This document shows positions 17,039 to 25,539 of a DNA stretch of 64,000 nt, in pieces. Source of the stretch: Cyclobacteriaceae bacterium (GTDB lineage Bacteria; Bacteroidota; Bacteroidia; Cytophagales; Cyclobacteriaceae); the NCBI GenBank assembly GCA_016787565.1, contig JAEUUG010000012.1, positions 310,001-374,000 on the forward strand, written 5' to 3'. The translations under genes and the position numbers were made by a program. The first letter of the stretch is position 1; each line of letters starts with the position of its first letter. Below the pieces are notes generated by a model. That model worked only from the letters and a program-made list of their open reading frames with translations, was not told the DNA's origin and did not search any database.

Positions 17039-18138
17039 CGGTAGCGATTCATGATTAGTAAATCCGTTGAATCAATTCCCTGTGTGACCTCAACTTCATC
17101 GAGAGTTTCAATTCCCTTGAGGATTCGTACCTTGTTTACTCCACCTGTAGATTTAATGAGCACCGAGTCGCCCGGAAGCAGAACTGTTTTCGGAATGACA
17201 ATAGCGCTTTCCTTTTTCTGAATAATGATATTGGCTTCCAATGCCAAGCCGGTGAATGCTCCGGGAAGAGGTTCCGTTAACGTGGCGTCTACGCGAAGTG
17301 ATTGCTGTTGGGCGTTTACCATCGGATATATTTTATCAACAATTGCGGTGAATAAACGATCCGCATACGCATCGATTTTAACTACCACAGTTTGACCCTT
17401 TTTAACCCGTTGTATATCCAGTTCATCAACATTCAATTGAATAAAAAATGCATCATCCTGCCCTAGAATGGCAATCACTTCATTTCTTCTCACGAGTTCA
17501 CCTTTGTCCTTCATGGTTTGAAATACCTTGCCGTTCACCTCGCTGCGAACGATGTAGCGCCCACTTTCATCGCTTGCAATCTGAAGCTGGCTCAGGCTAT
17601 TCTGTAACTCGACCCGTAGCTGATCACGCATTTTTGCATAGCGACTGGACTGCAACAAAAATTCATTGCGGGAATTTTCATACTGTAGTTTATTCCGGTC
17701 ATACTCCACTTTACTCGTAGCATTCTGCTTCAGGAGGTTTGTGTAACGAACGAGGTTAGTTGAATCAAACATCATCTTGGTGCGTGCTGTTTCAAGCATG
17801 GCCTTCAACTCCCGAAGTACGGGTGAGTCTTCACGGCTGTTGCGGAGAACTTGCTCATAGTTTTCTTTTGCGATGCGAAATCGTGCAGACTGCTGCCCTG
17901 ATTCCAGAATAAAAATCGGATCACCTTTTTTTACCGAATCACCATCCTCAACCAATTTTGAGGTCAGGTAACCATCTACTTGCACGAACACCTGGTACGC
18001 ATCTTTGGCGACAACAAATCCGGAAGCATAAACCGCTTCTATCAGTGGTTTAACCTGTGGCCTTATCTCTTCTTTACTCTGCCGACACGATGATAAGGCA
18101 ATAAGAGCAAGCAGCGGAATAGCAAATATGGGACGCAT
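17035..18138 (-). CDS. HlyD/MacA-family periplasmic adaptor lipoprotein
   Basis: Links the ABC permease to an outer-membrane channel. From the ATG at 18138 the 367-residue protein starts with a lipoprotein signal ending in ALSSC (Cys18), followed by a biotinyl-lipoyl half motif (DGDSVKKGDPIFIL, about 65-78), a long coiled-coil hairpin (about 85-185) and beta-barrel domains. The start at 18213 would bury the lipobox behind 25 extra residues and is rejected. No outer-membrane channel gene is adjacent. First gene of the operon. Confidence 0.88.
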   Translation of the reverse strand: MRPIFAIPLLALIALSSCRQSKEEIRPQVKPLIEAVYASGFVVAKDAYQVFVQVDGYLTSKLVEDGDSVKKGDPIFILESGQQSARFRIAKENYEQVLRNSREDSPVLRELKAMLETARTKMMFDSTNLVRYTNLLKQNATSKVEYDRNKLQYENSRNEFLLQSSRYAKMRDQLRVELQNSLSQLQIASDESGRYIVRSEVNGKVFQTMKDKGELVRRNEVIAILGQDDAFFIQLNVDELDIQRVKKGQTVVVKIDAYADRLFTAIVDKIYPMVNAQQQSLRVDATLTEPLPGAFTGLALEANIIIQKKESAIVIPKTVLLPGDSVLIKSTGGVNKVRILKGIETLDEVEVTQGIDSTDLLIMNRYR

Positions 18139-18266
18139 AATAAATCGATTGACCTGGTGAAGATACGGCAATATAGCCGGAGGCGTTATCGCAAAAATTT
18201 GGAAGTGTAGCAAAAAGGAATTAAAGTGTTCCTGAGTTCACTTGAATGGCAATACGTGAAAATGAA

Positions 18267-18289
18267 AAATGCCCCGTCTAGGGGCATTT
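18267..18289 (-). terminator. Rho-independent terminator of the peroxiredoxin gene
   Basis: A perfect 9-base inverted repeat (AAATGCCCC, five-base loop, GGGGCATTT) lies eight bases past the peroxiredoxin stop. On the minus strand it runs into TTTTCATTTTC, giving a hairpin with a U-rich tail. It separates this gene from the efflux operon downstream. Confidence 0.85.
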
Positions 18290-18296
18290 CTGAAGT

Positions 18297-18932
18297 TTAA
18301 AGATTGGGCTGTGGGGTTGTACGTAAATATGGCTTGATGCGCGTATGTCCTTTCGGGAATTTTGCTGGTATATCTTCATCTTTTACCGCAGCAGTAATAA
18401 TAACATCTTCACCTTGCTTCCAGTTGGCTGGAGTTGCTACACTATAGTTAGCTGTTAGCTGAAGGCTATCCACGACACGCAAAATTTCATCAAAGTTTCT
18501 TCCGGTTGATGCCGGATAGGTGATCATCAATTTGATTTTCTTGTCAGGGCCAATCACAAATACGGAACGCACCGTAAACTTATCTGTAACGTTGGGATGA
18601 ATCATACCATACAAATTGGCAACTTTAAATTCAGGATCAGCAATGAGCGGATAATTTACCGTAGTGTTTTGAGTTTCATTAATATCGCCAATCCACTTGT
18701 TGTGGGAGTCGAGTGGATCAGCACTGATCGCAATAACCTTTGTATTCCGTTTTTCAAATTCAGGTTTGAGTTTTGACATGGAACCGAGTTCTGTAGTACA
18801 TACCGGAGTAAAGTCTGCCGGATGGGAAAATAAAATTCCCCAACCATTTCCCAGCCAATCGTGAAACTGAATGGTGCCCTGCGTTGTCTCGGCTGTAAAA
18901 TCCGGAGCAACATCGCCTAATCGAAGTGACAT
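18297..18932 (-). CDS. 1-Cys peroxiredoxin (Prx6 type)
   Basis: Reduces hydrogen peroxide and alkyl hydroperoxides. The 211-residue protein has the active-site stretch SHPADFTPVCTTELG with peroxidatic Cys45, plus the Prx6-type C-terminal extension (RTTPQPNL at the end). The PVCTTE context and the length of about 210 are those of the Prx6 group. Cytoplasmic. A single gene between a clear terminator and the Rrf2 regulator, which may control it. Confidence 0.92.
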   Translation of the reverse strand: MSLRLGDVAPDFTAETTQGTIQFHDWLGNGWGILFSHPADFTPVCTTELGSMSKLKPEFEKRNTKVIAISADPLDSHNKWIGDINETQNTTVNYPLIADPEFKVANLYGMIHPNVTDKFTVRSVFVIGPDKKIKLMITYPASTGRNFDEILRVVDSLQLTANYSVATPANWKQGEDVIITAAVKDEDIPAKFPKGHTRIKPYLRTTPQPNL

Positions 18933-19017
18933 ACGTTATAATTTAGATTGTTAGATTTTTTTAAGGGTAAAATTACCAAAACCCCATAGAATAAATAGGA
19001 TAATCAAGTAAAAAATT

Positions 19018-19458
19018 TTAACGCTTCTTCCGGGTCTTTAACTTTGCTTCTTTCTTCACTAATCCAGCAATGGTGTCGTTCTTCAACATTTCAACAGTGG
19101 CATTTCGTACCTGAAGAAAGGCATCACGTACGCTGCACGTTTCTTCGTCTTCACATTCCTGGCAGGGTTCATAAAATTTATGGGTTGCACAGGGTACAGC
19201 AGCAATAGCACCATCAAACAACCGCACTACCTCAGCCAGGTTGATATCCTCCGTATCTCTTCGTAAAAAGTAGCCTCCCCCCTTGCCTTGCTTGCTACCT
19301 AACATGCCTGCTCGCTTTAAGTCAAGAAGAATAGCTTCCAGAAATTTCTTTGGAATATTACAAGCCTCTGAAATATCCTTGATTAGGAATTTCTCTTCCG
19401 GATTTTTACCCATGTGAACCAGGGCATGAATGGCATATTTACATTTCTTCGAAATCAT
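19018..19458 (-). CDS. Rrf2-family transcriptional regulator with a cysteine-rich segment
   Basis: A 146-residue regulator with an N-terminal winged helix (MISKKCKYAIHALVHMG, then IPKKFLEAILLDLKRAGML and KGGGYFL) typical of Rrf2. A cluster of cysteines near residues 90-110 (CATHKFYEPCQECEDEETC) resembles IscR/NsrR-type positions that can bind an iron-sulfur cluster. It could therefore sense redox, nitric oxide or cluster status. The target is unknown; the peroxiredoxin gene immediately downstream is a candidate. Confidence 0.88.
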   Translation of the reverse strand: MISKKCKYAIHALVHMGKNPEEKFLIKDISEACNIPKKFLEAILLDLKRAGMLGSKQGKGGGYFLRRDTEDINLAEVVRLFDGAIAAVPCATHKFYEPCQECEDEETCSVRDAFLQVRNATVEMLKNDTIAGLVKKEAKLKTRKKR

Positions 19459-19533
19459 AAATTTCAGCTGAAAGATAAGGTTTTGTCTTTACCTTTCTGC
19501 GCTTTAATTTTAATCACACAGAATATCTCAAAT

Positions 19534-19605
19534 GCCGAGGTAGCTCAGGGGTAGAGCAGCTGATTCGTAATCAGCAGGTCGTGGGTTCAAATCCCATTCT
19601 CGGCT
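19534..19605 (+). tRNA. tRNA-Thr (anticodon CGT)
   Basis: A complete cloverleaf: acceptor GCCGAGG pairs with TCTCGGC, the anticodon stem GCTGA/TCAGC encloses loop TTCGTAA giving anticodon CGT, and the T arm contains GGTTCAAATCC. CCA is not encoded. Confidence 0.93.
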
Positions 19606-19709
19606 CTCATCAATTCTGATAACGTCCAAATCCTGCTGCTTCCTTCTCATAAATAGTAAAGAAAGAAACCTTTGCGCATAAAAAAACCACCTGATTGCAG
19701 ATGGCTCCG

Positions 19710-19791
19710 TACCGAAGGAGGGACTCGAACCCTCATGTCTTGCGACACACGCCCCTGAAACGTGCGTGTCTACCAATTCCACCACTTCGGT
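19710..19791 (-). tRNA. tRNA-Leu (anticodon CAG)
   Basis: On the minus strand the acceptor ACCGAAG pairs with CTTCGGT, discriminator A. The anticodon loop TTCAGGG gives CAG. The long variable arm (GTGTCGCAAGACAT) is that of a class II leucine tRNA. CCA is not encoded. Confidence 0.93.
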
Positions 19792-19809
19792 ATGATCAAC
19801 GTTGATCGG

Positions 19810-19893
19810 TGCCCAGGACTGGACTCGAACCAGCACACCGGTTAAGGCACTACCCCCTCAAAGTAGCGTGTCTACCAATTTCACCACCTGGGC
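19810..19893 (-). tRNA. tRNA-Leu (anticodon GAG)
   Basis: On the minus strand the acceptor GCCCAGG pairs with CCTGGGC, discriminator A. The anticodon loop TTGAGGG gives GAG, and a long variable arm is present. It lies 18 bases upstream of the other leucine tRNA and may share its transcript. Confidence 0.93.
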
Positions 19894-19990
19894 ATTAGGG
19901 ATGAACTCCATTTTTCAACGGGCGACAAATGTATTAAACGTTTGTGAATTTACACAACCTAATCTAGCAGCTTCATTAGAATATCTCAAT

Positions 19991-20021
19991 TTTGCATAAC
20001 TTACCAACGCTTTATTTTTTG
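19991..20021 (+). promoter_or_regulatory. Candidate promoter of the tail-fibre/T9SS locus
   Basis: TTTG at 19991-19994, an 18-base spacer, then TATTTTTTG at 20013-20021, one base longer than the Bacteroidota -7 consensus TAnnTTTG. It lies 37 bases ahead of the first gene of the surface-protein locus. The match is imperfect. Confidence 0.4.
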
Positions 20022-20057
20022 TATACAGCATAAGACTTATCATTCAACCCCCTCTGC

Positions 20058-22037
20058 ATGAAAAGACTTTTACTTCTTTTATCCTTCATTCTACCTTTCC
20101 TTGCCAGCGCTCAGCAGTCTGTTTCCATTGGCACAACAACTGTTAACCCGAAAGCAGTCCTTTTCCTGAAAGCCACAGGTGGACAGGGCCTTCTGCTTCC
20201 CATTGTCTCAACCTCCAGCCGAACTGGTATGGGACTCGGCAGTGGTGATGAAGGCATGCTTGTTTACGATTTAGATGCTGATAAAATTTTCTTTTGGACA
20301 GGATCTTCTTGGGTAGAGCCCGGAGCTACAGGCAGCGAAGTAGATGGTGTTATTGGAAATGAGATCAGTCAAATTAATACAGCCCGTGGAGGCCTGGAAC
20401 TTACTGGTACAGGAACCACGGCAAGTCCACTTACTTTAGGCCTAATACAGGGTACGGTTGATGGCCAGGTTTTGAAATGGAACAACACAACTAAACGATG
20501 GGAACTAGGTACTGCTGCCTCCACCACGTATACTGCAGGAACAGGAATTACTATTAACGGCACGAATCAAATCGGCATTACTGCAAATGGTGTAAGCGCC
20601 ACGGAATTGAGAAGTGATGCAACCACCGATGCCAACCGATCTGTTACCACAAATCACCTTCGCGATGGAGCGGTGACAACAACAAAGATTCTGGATGGCA
20701 CGGTTACAAATGCTGATATATCTTCTACAGCTGCTATTAGTGTTTCAAAATTAGCGCCATCTGGCACAAATGGTCATGTACTTCAGACAACCGGAGGTGT
20801 TCCGGTCTGGGGCCCTATAGCTGCCGGTCTGACAAACCCTATGACGACACTTGGAGACATTATTATAGGAGGAAATGCAGGTGCACCTGCTCGCCTAGGC
20901 GGATCAGCAGGATTTCTTAAATCGACAGGAGCAGTTGCCCCAATCTGGAGTGCTGTTAATCTTGCTTCAACTGACGTTACCGGAACGTTGCCATTGGCCA
21001 ATGGTGGAACTGGAGCTACAACCGCTGCTGCAGCCCGAACAAATATAGGATTAGGCACACTGTCAACCCTTAATGGAGTAACCACTACTGAAATTACAGA
21101 TGGTACCATTGCAAATGCTGATGTCAATGCAACAGCCGCTATCGCAGGAACGAAAATAAGTCCGAATTTTGGTGCCCAAAATATTCAGACCACCGGTAAT
21201 CTTAATACTGCAGGATTAACAGCAACTGGCACGACAACTTTTGGAGCCCTTGCGGGAACAGGAAGTCGAATGGTGGTAGCCGATCCCACCGGTGTTCTGG
21301 GAACACAGGCCATACCCTCAACCTTTTCAACCCTCAATGTCGTTCCGAAAGGCGATGGAACTTCCGGGTTAACAGCCTCCTCTATTTACGATGATGGAAA
21401 CGTTGGAATTGGCACCACCACACCTTATAATAAATTTTCCATTTTGGGTACAAATGGAAGCCCAACAGGAGGGTTTCAAAGTTTCTTTACCACAGCCGAT
21501 GCCCATCCCACCTTACAAGTAATGAATTGGGGGCATTCAGATATTGCCCTTTTGTTTGACTCGTATTTAAGTACTGGCAACACCTGGACTTCCTCCTCCC
21601 CAACGAGCAACTTTAAAATTCACAAATATTCCAACCTACAGTTCGATTATTCATCAGGTGTTGCGCAAGGTGGCTCAATTGGATGGAGCACTGCCATGAG
21701 CATCACCCCAACCGGAAATGTGCAACATCAAAATTACACGCAACTTGGTTCCGGAGCACCTTCTGTTCAAACTGCTTATTTTACCGGAACCGTAGGCTCG
21801 GCTAACAGCACTACCAGCGTAAATATCGGAATACCACACTCACGAGTGATTTCGGTTACTGTAATGGTGGGCTATGCCGGAAATACTGGTTATGTACCTC
21901 CAGGTTACACCAACAATCCCGGCTATCAGTTCAATTGGTACCTATACTCAACATTTGTTGATATCTGGCTTACCTCCGGAAATTCTGCAAACCTGGCCAA
22001 TCAGCAATATCGGGTATTGGTAACCTATACGCCTTAA
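20058..22037 (+). CDS. Exported phage-tail-fibre-like repeat protein without an S74 domain
   Basis: A 659-residue secreted protein with a signal peptide (about 1-19, ending ASAQQ). The N-terminal module (about 20-95: VSIG, KAVLFLKATGGQGLLLP, GMLVYDLDADKIFFW, SWVEPG) is shared with the two S74 proteins downstream. Next come low-complexity Gly/Thr/Ala repeats including LPLANGGTGATTAAAARTN, a pattern common in phage tail fibres and expected to form a trimeric beta-rich shaft. The last 85 residues (from about GSANSTTSVNIG) form a separate C-terminal domain rich in Tyr and Asn that I do not recognise. No T9SS sorting domain and no S74 chaperone are visible. First gene of the cassette, 38 bases before its paralogue. 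Role as an adhesin is inference. Confidence 0.75.
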   Translation: MKRLLLLLSFILPFLASAQQSVSIGTTTVNPKAVLFLKATGGQGLLLPIVSTSSRTGMGLGSGDEGMLVYDLDADKIFFWTGSSWVEPGATGSEVDGVIGNEISQINTARGGLELTGTGTTASPLTLGLIQGTVDGQVLKWNNTTKRWELGTAASTTYTAGTGITINGTNQIGITANGVSATELRSDATTDANRSVTTNHLRDGAVTTTKILDGTVTNADISSTAAISVSKLAPSGTNGHVLQTTGGVPVWGPIAAGLTNPMTTLGDIIIGGNAGAPARLGGSAGFLKSTGAVAPIWSAVNLASTDVTGTLPLANGGTGATTAAAARTNIGLGTLSTLNGVTTTEITDGTIANADVNATAAIAGTKISPNFGAQNIQTTGNLNTAGLTATGTTTFGALAGTGSRMVVADPTGVLGTQAIPSTFSTLNVVPKGDGTSGLTASSIYDDGNVGIGTTTPYNKFSILGTNGSPTGGFQSFFTTADAHPTLQVMNWGHSDIALLFDSYLSTGNTWTSSSPTSNFKIHKYSNLQFDYSSGVAQGGSIGWSTAMSITPTGNVQHQNYTQLGSGAPSVQTAYFTGTVGSANSTTSVNIGIPHSRVISVTVMVGYAGNTGYVPPGYTNNPGYQFNWYLYSTFVDIWLTSGNSANLANQQYRVLVTYTP

Positions 22038-22075
22038 AGTATGTAGATATAGCACAGCTTTAATCTTTATAAGTC

Positions 22076-24451
22076 ATGTTAAAAAAAACTTACCTCTTTC
22101 TCATCACATTATTATTTACCATCACCTTGTTCGCACAACAAAGTGTATCCATTGGTGACACCCAAACCAAAACGAACGCAGTGCTTTACCTGAAGGGAAG
22201 CGGCAATCAGGGACTGATCATTCCAATCGTATCCTCCAACGGCAGCTTTGGAGAGCAAGGCATGGTCGTCTATAACAGCTCCGACAAAAAACTGTATTAC
22301 CACAATGGAACTACATGGGTAGAAGCTGGAGGAGGGACATTTTCCGAAGTGGATGGAGTTATAGGTAACGAGGTAACTCAAGTGAATTCAACACGAGGAG
22401 GTTTAGAATTGACCGGAGCAGGAACTTCCGCTAGTCCACTTTCCATTGGCATTATTCCAGGTACCGTCAATGGGCAAATTTTGAAATGGAATGATACGAC
22501 CAAACGATGGGAACTGGGCAGTGACAATGCAGGTGGTGCACCTTCCGTAGACAATACTTCTATTGGATTGAATGGTTCCAGTCAGTTAGAAGTAAGGAAC
22601 CTGGGAATCGCTACAGCCAAAGTACAAGATGGAGCCATCACAACAATAAAAATTGCCGATGGAAATGTTACAGATGCAAAAGTTGCATCTGGAATAGCCG
22701 GCTCAAAAGTTATCCCCAATTTCGGGGCACAAAACATCGTTACGTCTGGCACACTTTCCGTTGGCGGAACAACTACCTTCAATACCCGAGCTTACACCTG
22801 GCCCAATACTGTAGCCGCAGCCAACACCTATTTGCGAAATGACGGCACGGGTAACCTGAGCTGGCAAACTGTGACTGGTTCGCTTGATCAAACATCTCAA
22901 ACCGGAATTCTGATTGGCAACGGAACTTCCATAACCGGTCTTGCCTCTTCGGCTGCGAGTCAATACCTCAGAAGAAATGCCGGCAACACAGCGTATGAAT
23001 TTTCAACGCTTACCGCTGCAGACGTACCTGCATTAGATGCTGCGAAAATAACAACAGGAACTTTCCCGCTGACACGCATTACAGGCGGAGGTGCCGGGGT
23101 TCGTGCAATTTTGGGTAGTGACAACAATACCCTGGGTTGGGTAAGCGGATCAGCCAATCAACTACTTGGCACTGATGCTTCAGGAGTGCTTCAGTTCATC
23201 AATAAATCAGATGTATCTTTCAATACAGCAAACGCAATCCCGAGAGGAAACGGGACTTCACTGGTTTCATCCAGTTTTTTCGATAACGGAACCTACACAG
23301 CTATTGGAAGATCAACACCAGTTGGATCCTCCCGATTTGATATTGAAACCAATGCAGCCTCCGGAAATTATGGTGGTATGTACGTAACCACTCAAGCAGG
23401 CGGCTGGCCATTTTATGGATACTATAATTCCAGTGGATCTTCGTGGTCGTATATGGATGGAAGCGATGGCAACAAATGGAAACTGAGTTATGGCTTTACC
23501 GTTACACCCAATGGTGAGGTCGGTGTACTTTCCAGCTCACCTACGGCTACACTTCACGTTACCCGTGGAACTTCCAACGGTGGCACAGCTCAATTTCAGG
23601 GAACAACACGGTCATCTCATTTTAACTTCTCCACCAATGAGGACACCTACATCCGAGGTGGCAAAGCGGGCTCCAACGTGTACATTAATGATGACGGTGG
23701 TAATGTTGGAATTGGAACAACATCCCCTAACGCGAAACTTCATGTATCAGGTTCCGGAGAAGTGGTTAGGTTTGAAACACCATCAAACCCACTAATCACA
23801 TTCTATGAAGGCGCAACCTACAGAGGTTTTATACAAGGATTCAGTGGTGCCATGTATTTAGGAACCGTTGGTGGTGGTGGTGACATTGTGTTATACGCTA
23901 ATGGCGGACAAGGATTAATTGTAAACACGAGCCGGCTTGTGGGACTTTCGAGAACTCCGGTTACCAATAGATTGGAAGTTAACGGTGAAGCTTCCAAGAA
24001 TACAGCCGGAAGTTGGGTGGCCAACTCTGACAGGCGGATAAAAACAGATATTCAATCGATCGAAAATGGAATTGAAACAATTAAAAAACTTCACCCGGTA
24101 AAATTTAGGTATACAGATTATTGGCTCACCAAAAATCCTGAGATCAAAGATAAATACTACTACAATTTTATCGCACAGGAATTTCAACAGGTATTTCCTG
24201 AGGCTGTGAAAGGCAGTGGTGAGTTTATTGAAGGTGACCCCGTAGAAATTCTTCAAGTTGATACCTACAATGCCGAGATTGTTACAATCAAAGCCGTACA
24301 AGAACTAATCGATCGCGTTGAAAAACTGGAACGCGAAAACCTGCAACTCAAAAATGAAAAGGCCAGCCTTGAACAGGAACTGCGAACAGAAATTGCAGCA
24401 ATAAAAAATCTGTTGAACATCGAGGCGAAATCAGATACGAAAAAAAAATAA
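22076..24451 (+). CDS. Exported tail-fibre-like protein with C-terminal S74 self-cleaving chaperone
   Basis: A 791-residue protein: signal peptide (about 1-20, ending LFAQQ), the N-terminal module shared with its neighbour (SEVDGVIGNE and LKWNDTTKRWELG are almost identical in both), a repetitive Gly/Thr/Ser shaft with NVGIGTTSPNAKLHV units, and an intramolecular chaperone domain of about 140 residues. The S74 start reads NSDRRIKTDI, with Ser651 and Lys656 in the n/n+5 spacing of the endosialidase chaperone dyad. A coiled coil (about 750-785) ends the protein. In phage proteins this domain drives trimer folding and is then cut off. The next gene starts four bases later. Confidence 0.85.
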   Translation: MLKKTYLFLITLLFTITLFAQQSVSIGDTQTKTNAVLYLKGSGNQGLIIPIVSSNGSFGEQGMVVYNSSDKKLYYHNGTTWVEAGGGTFSEVDGVIGNEVTQVNSTRGGLELTGAGTSASPLSIGIIPGTVNGQILKWNDTTKRWELGSDNAGGAPSVDNTSIGLNGSSQLEVRNLGIATAKVQDGAITTIKIADGNVTDAKVASGIAGSKVIPNFGAQNIVTSGTLSVGGTTTFNTRAYTWPNTVAAANTYLRNDGTGNLSWQTVTGSLDQTSQTGILIGNGTSITGLASSAASQYLRRNAGNTAYEFSTLTAADVPALDAAKITTGTFPLTRITGGGAGVRAILGSDNNTLGWVSGSANQLLGTDASGVLQFINKSDVSFNTANAIPRGNGTSLVSSSFFDNGTYTAIGRSTPVGSSRFDIETNAASGNYGGMYVTTQAGGWPFYGYYNSSGSSWSYMDGSDGNKWKLSYGFTVTPNGEVGVLSSSPTATLHVTRGTSNGGTAQFQGTTRSSHFNFSTNEDTYIRGGKAGSNVYINDDGGNVGIGTTSPNAKLHVSGSGEVVRFETPSNPLITFYEGATYRGFIQGFSGAMYLGTVGGGGDIVLYANGGQGLIVNTSRLVGLSRTPVTNRLEVNGEASKNTAGSWVANSDRRIKTDIQSIENGIETIKKLHPVKFRYTDYWLTKNPEIKDKYYYNFIAQEFQQVFPEAVKGSGEFIEGDPVEILQVDTYNAEIVTIKAVQELIDRVEKLERENLQLKNEKASLEQELRTEIAAIKNLLNIEAKSDTKKK

Positions 24452-24455
24452 CCGT

Positions 24456-25532
24456 ATGAAAGCGCTAACCCTTTCAACTTCATTTGCACTGCTTGTTACG
24501 CTAACAGTCCATGGTCAGGTTGTTATGCGCACAACAACACAATTTGGTTTCACTGGTCAGCCAGACATTGTCATTGAAGCCACCGGAAATATCACAACAA
24601 ACAACACCACCAACTTCGCTCAGGCAAACCTTCAATTGAATTTAGCCGGTGGCGATCAGACTGTAACCGGAGATATTTCCATTTCCACCTTGAACTTAAA
24701 ATCAACTGGTAATAAAAACTTCAATGGCAACATCACCATCACCCAGAGCATTGATTTTGGTACAGGCATCTTAAGACCGATTAGCGGTAAGATTTTATTT
24801 ACCGGAGCACCCAATGGCATCAGTGGGGGTAACAATCAATCTTTTGTGGAAGGGGACTTTTTTCAACTCGGAGGCGGAAGTCGCTTCTATCCAGTTGGTG
24901 CAGCTGGGAATTATGCACCTTTATTTTTCGACAACGTCACAACAACCAATGAAGTGGGGGTGAGCCTAATACGCGCTGATGCCGGATTGGTAGTGGATGG
25001 TGTCGAAGTTTTATCGTACGACCCAGCCCAGTATTGGAAATTAACAACAACCGATCCTGCTTCTATAGATTCAAGAGTAACCCTGAGTTTAAGTGGTGCT
25101 GCGAGTGCAGGTTCGACTGCTGTCCTCCAGGCTCTTACCACAAACAGTCAGGCGATCAACTTAGGTAATTCGTCCACTACCGCATCTACCGTTACGAGTC
25201 GCGCAAAAGTCTCAGCACCGATATTAGCAGTTGGAGAAATTACGGAAGTAAAAGTTAAAGTTCATGACCTGGTTACACCTTTTATCGCAGATGGTGTGAA
25301 TGATAAGCTTTTCATAGAGAACATTGACAAGTTCGACTATAATACCGTCACCTTACTGGATCGGTGGGGCGTTGTGATTAAGACCTGGAAAAACTTCGCC
25401 AATGATGATGGTTATGATTTCAGCAGACTAAGCCCGGGCAACTACATCTGTATTGTTGAGTTTGGAAATAACATCGAGGGCTCTGCCAAGGGGAAAATTT
25501 CGCAAATGGTTACCGTATTAAAAACCAACTGA
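24456..25532 (+). CDS. T9SS type-B (CHU_C-like) C-terminal domain surface protein
   Basis: A 358-residue exported protein: signal peptide (about 1-20, ending VHGQ), a beta-rich region with SFVEGDFFQLGGGSRFYPVG (about 128-147), and a C-terminal segment of about 90 residues (DLVTPFIADGVNDKLFIEN, TLLDRWGVVIKTW, LSPGNYICIVEFG). The order NDxL-x-I, RWG and PGNY is the pattern of type-B, gliding-motility-associated T9SS sorting domains. Such proteins are secreted to the surface with the aid of a PorP/SprF-like protein, and one is encoded seven bases downstream. Its partner in the cassette is the S74 fibre upstream; anchoring of the fibre by this protein is my inference. Confidence 0.78.
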   Translation: MKALTLSTSFALLVTLTVHGQVVMRTTTQFGFTGQPDIVIEATGNITTNNTTNFAQANLQLNLAGGDQTVTGDISISTLNLKSTGNKNFNGNITITQSIDFGTGILRPISGKILFTGAPNGISGGNNQSFVEGDFFQLGGGSRFYPVGAAGNYAPLFFDNVTTTNEVGVSLIRADAGLVVDGVEVLSYDPAQYWKLTTTDPASIDSRVTLSLSGAASAGSTAVLQALTTNSQAINLGNSSTTASTVTSRAKVSAPILAVGEITEVKVKVHDLVTPFIADGVNDKLFIENIDKFDYNTVTLLDRWGVVIKTWKNFANDDGYDFSRLSPGNYICIVEFGNNIEGSAKGKISQMVTVLKTN

Positions 25533-25539
25533 CACGCGG

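Noticed and set aside
19528..19836. A 102-codon minus-strand frame across the tRNA region
   Set aside because: It runs antisense through the tRNA-Thr gene and over tRNA-Leu(CAG); its translation is the familiar artefact of reading tRNA genes as protein.
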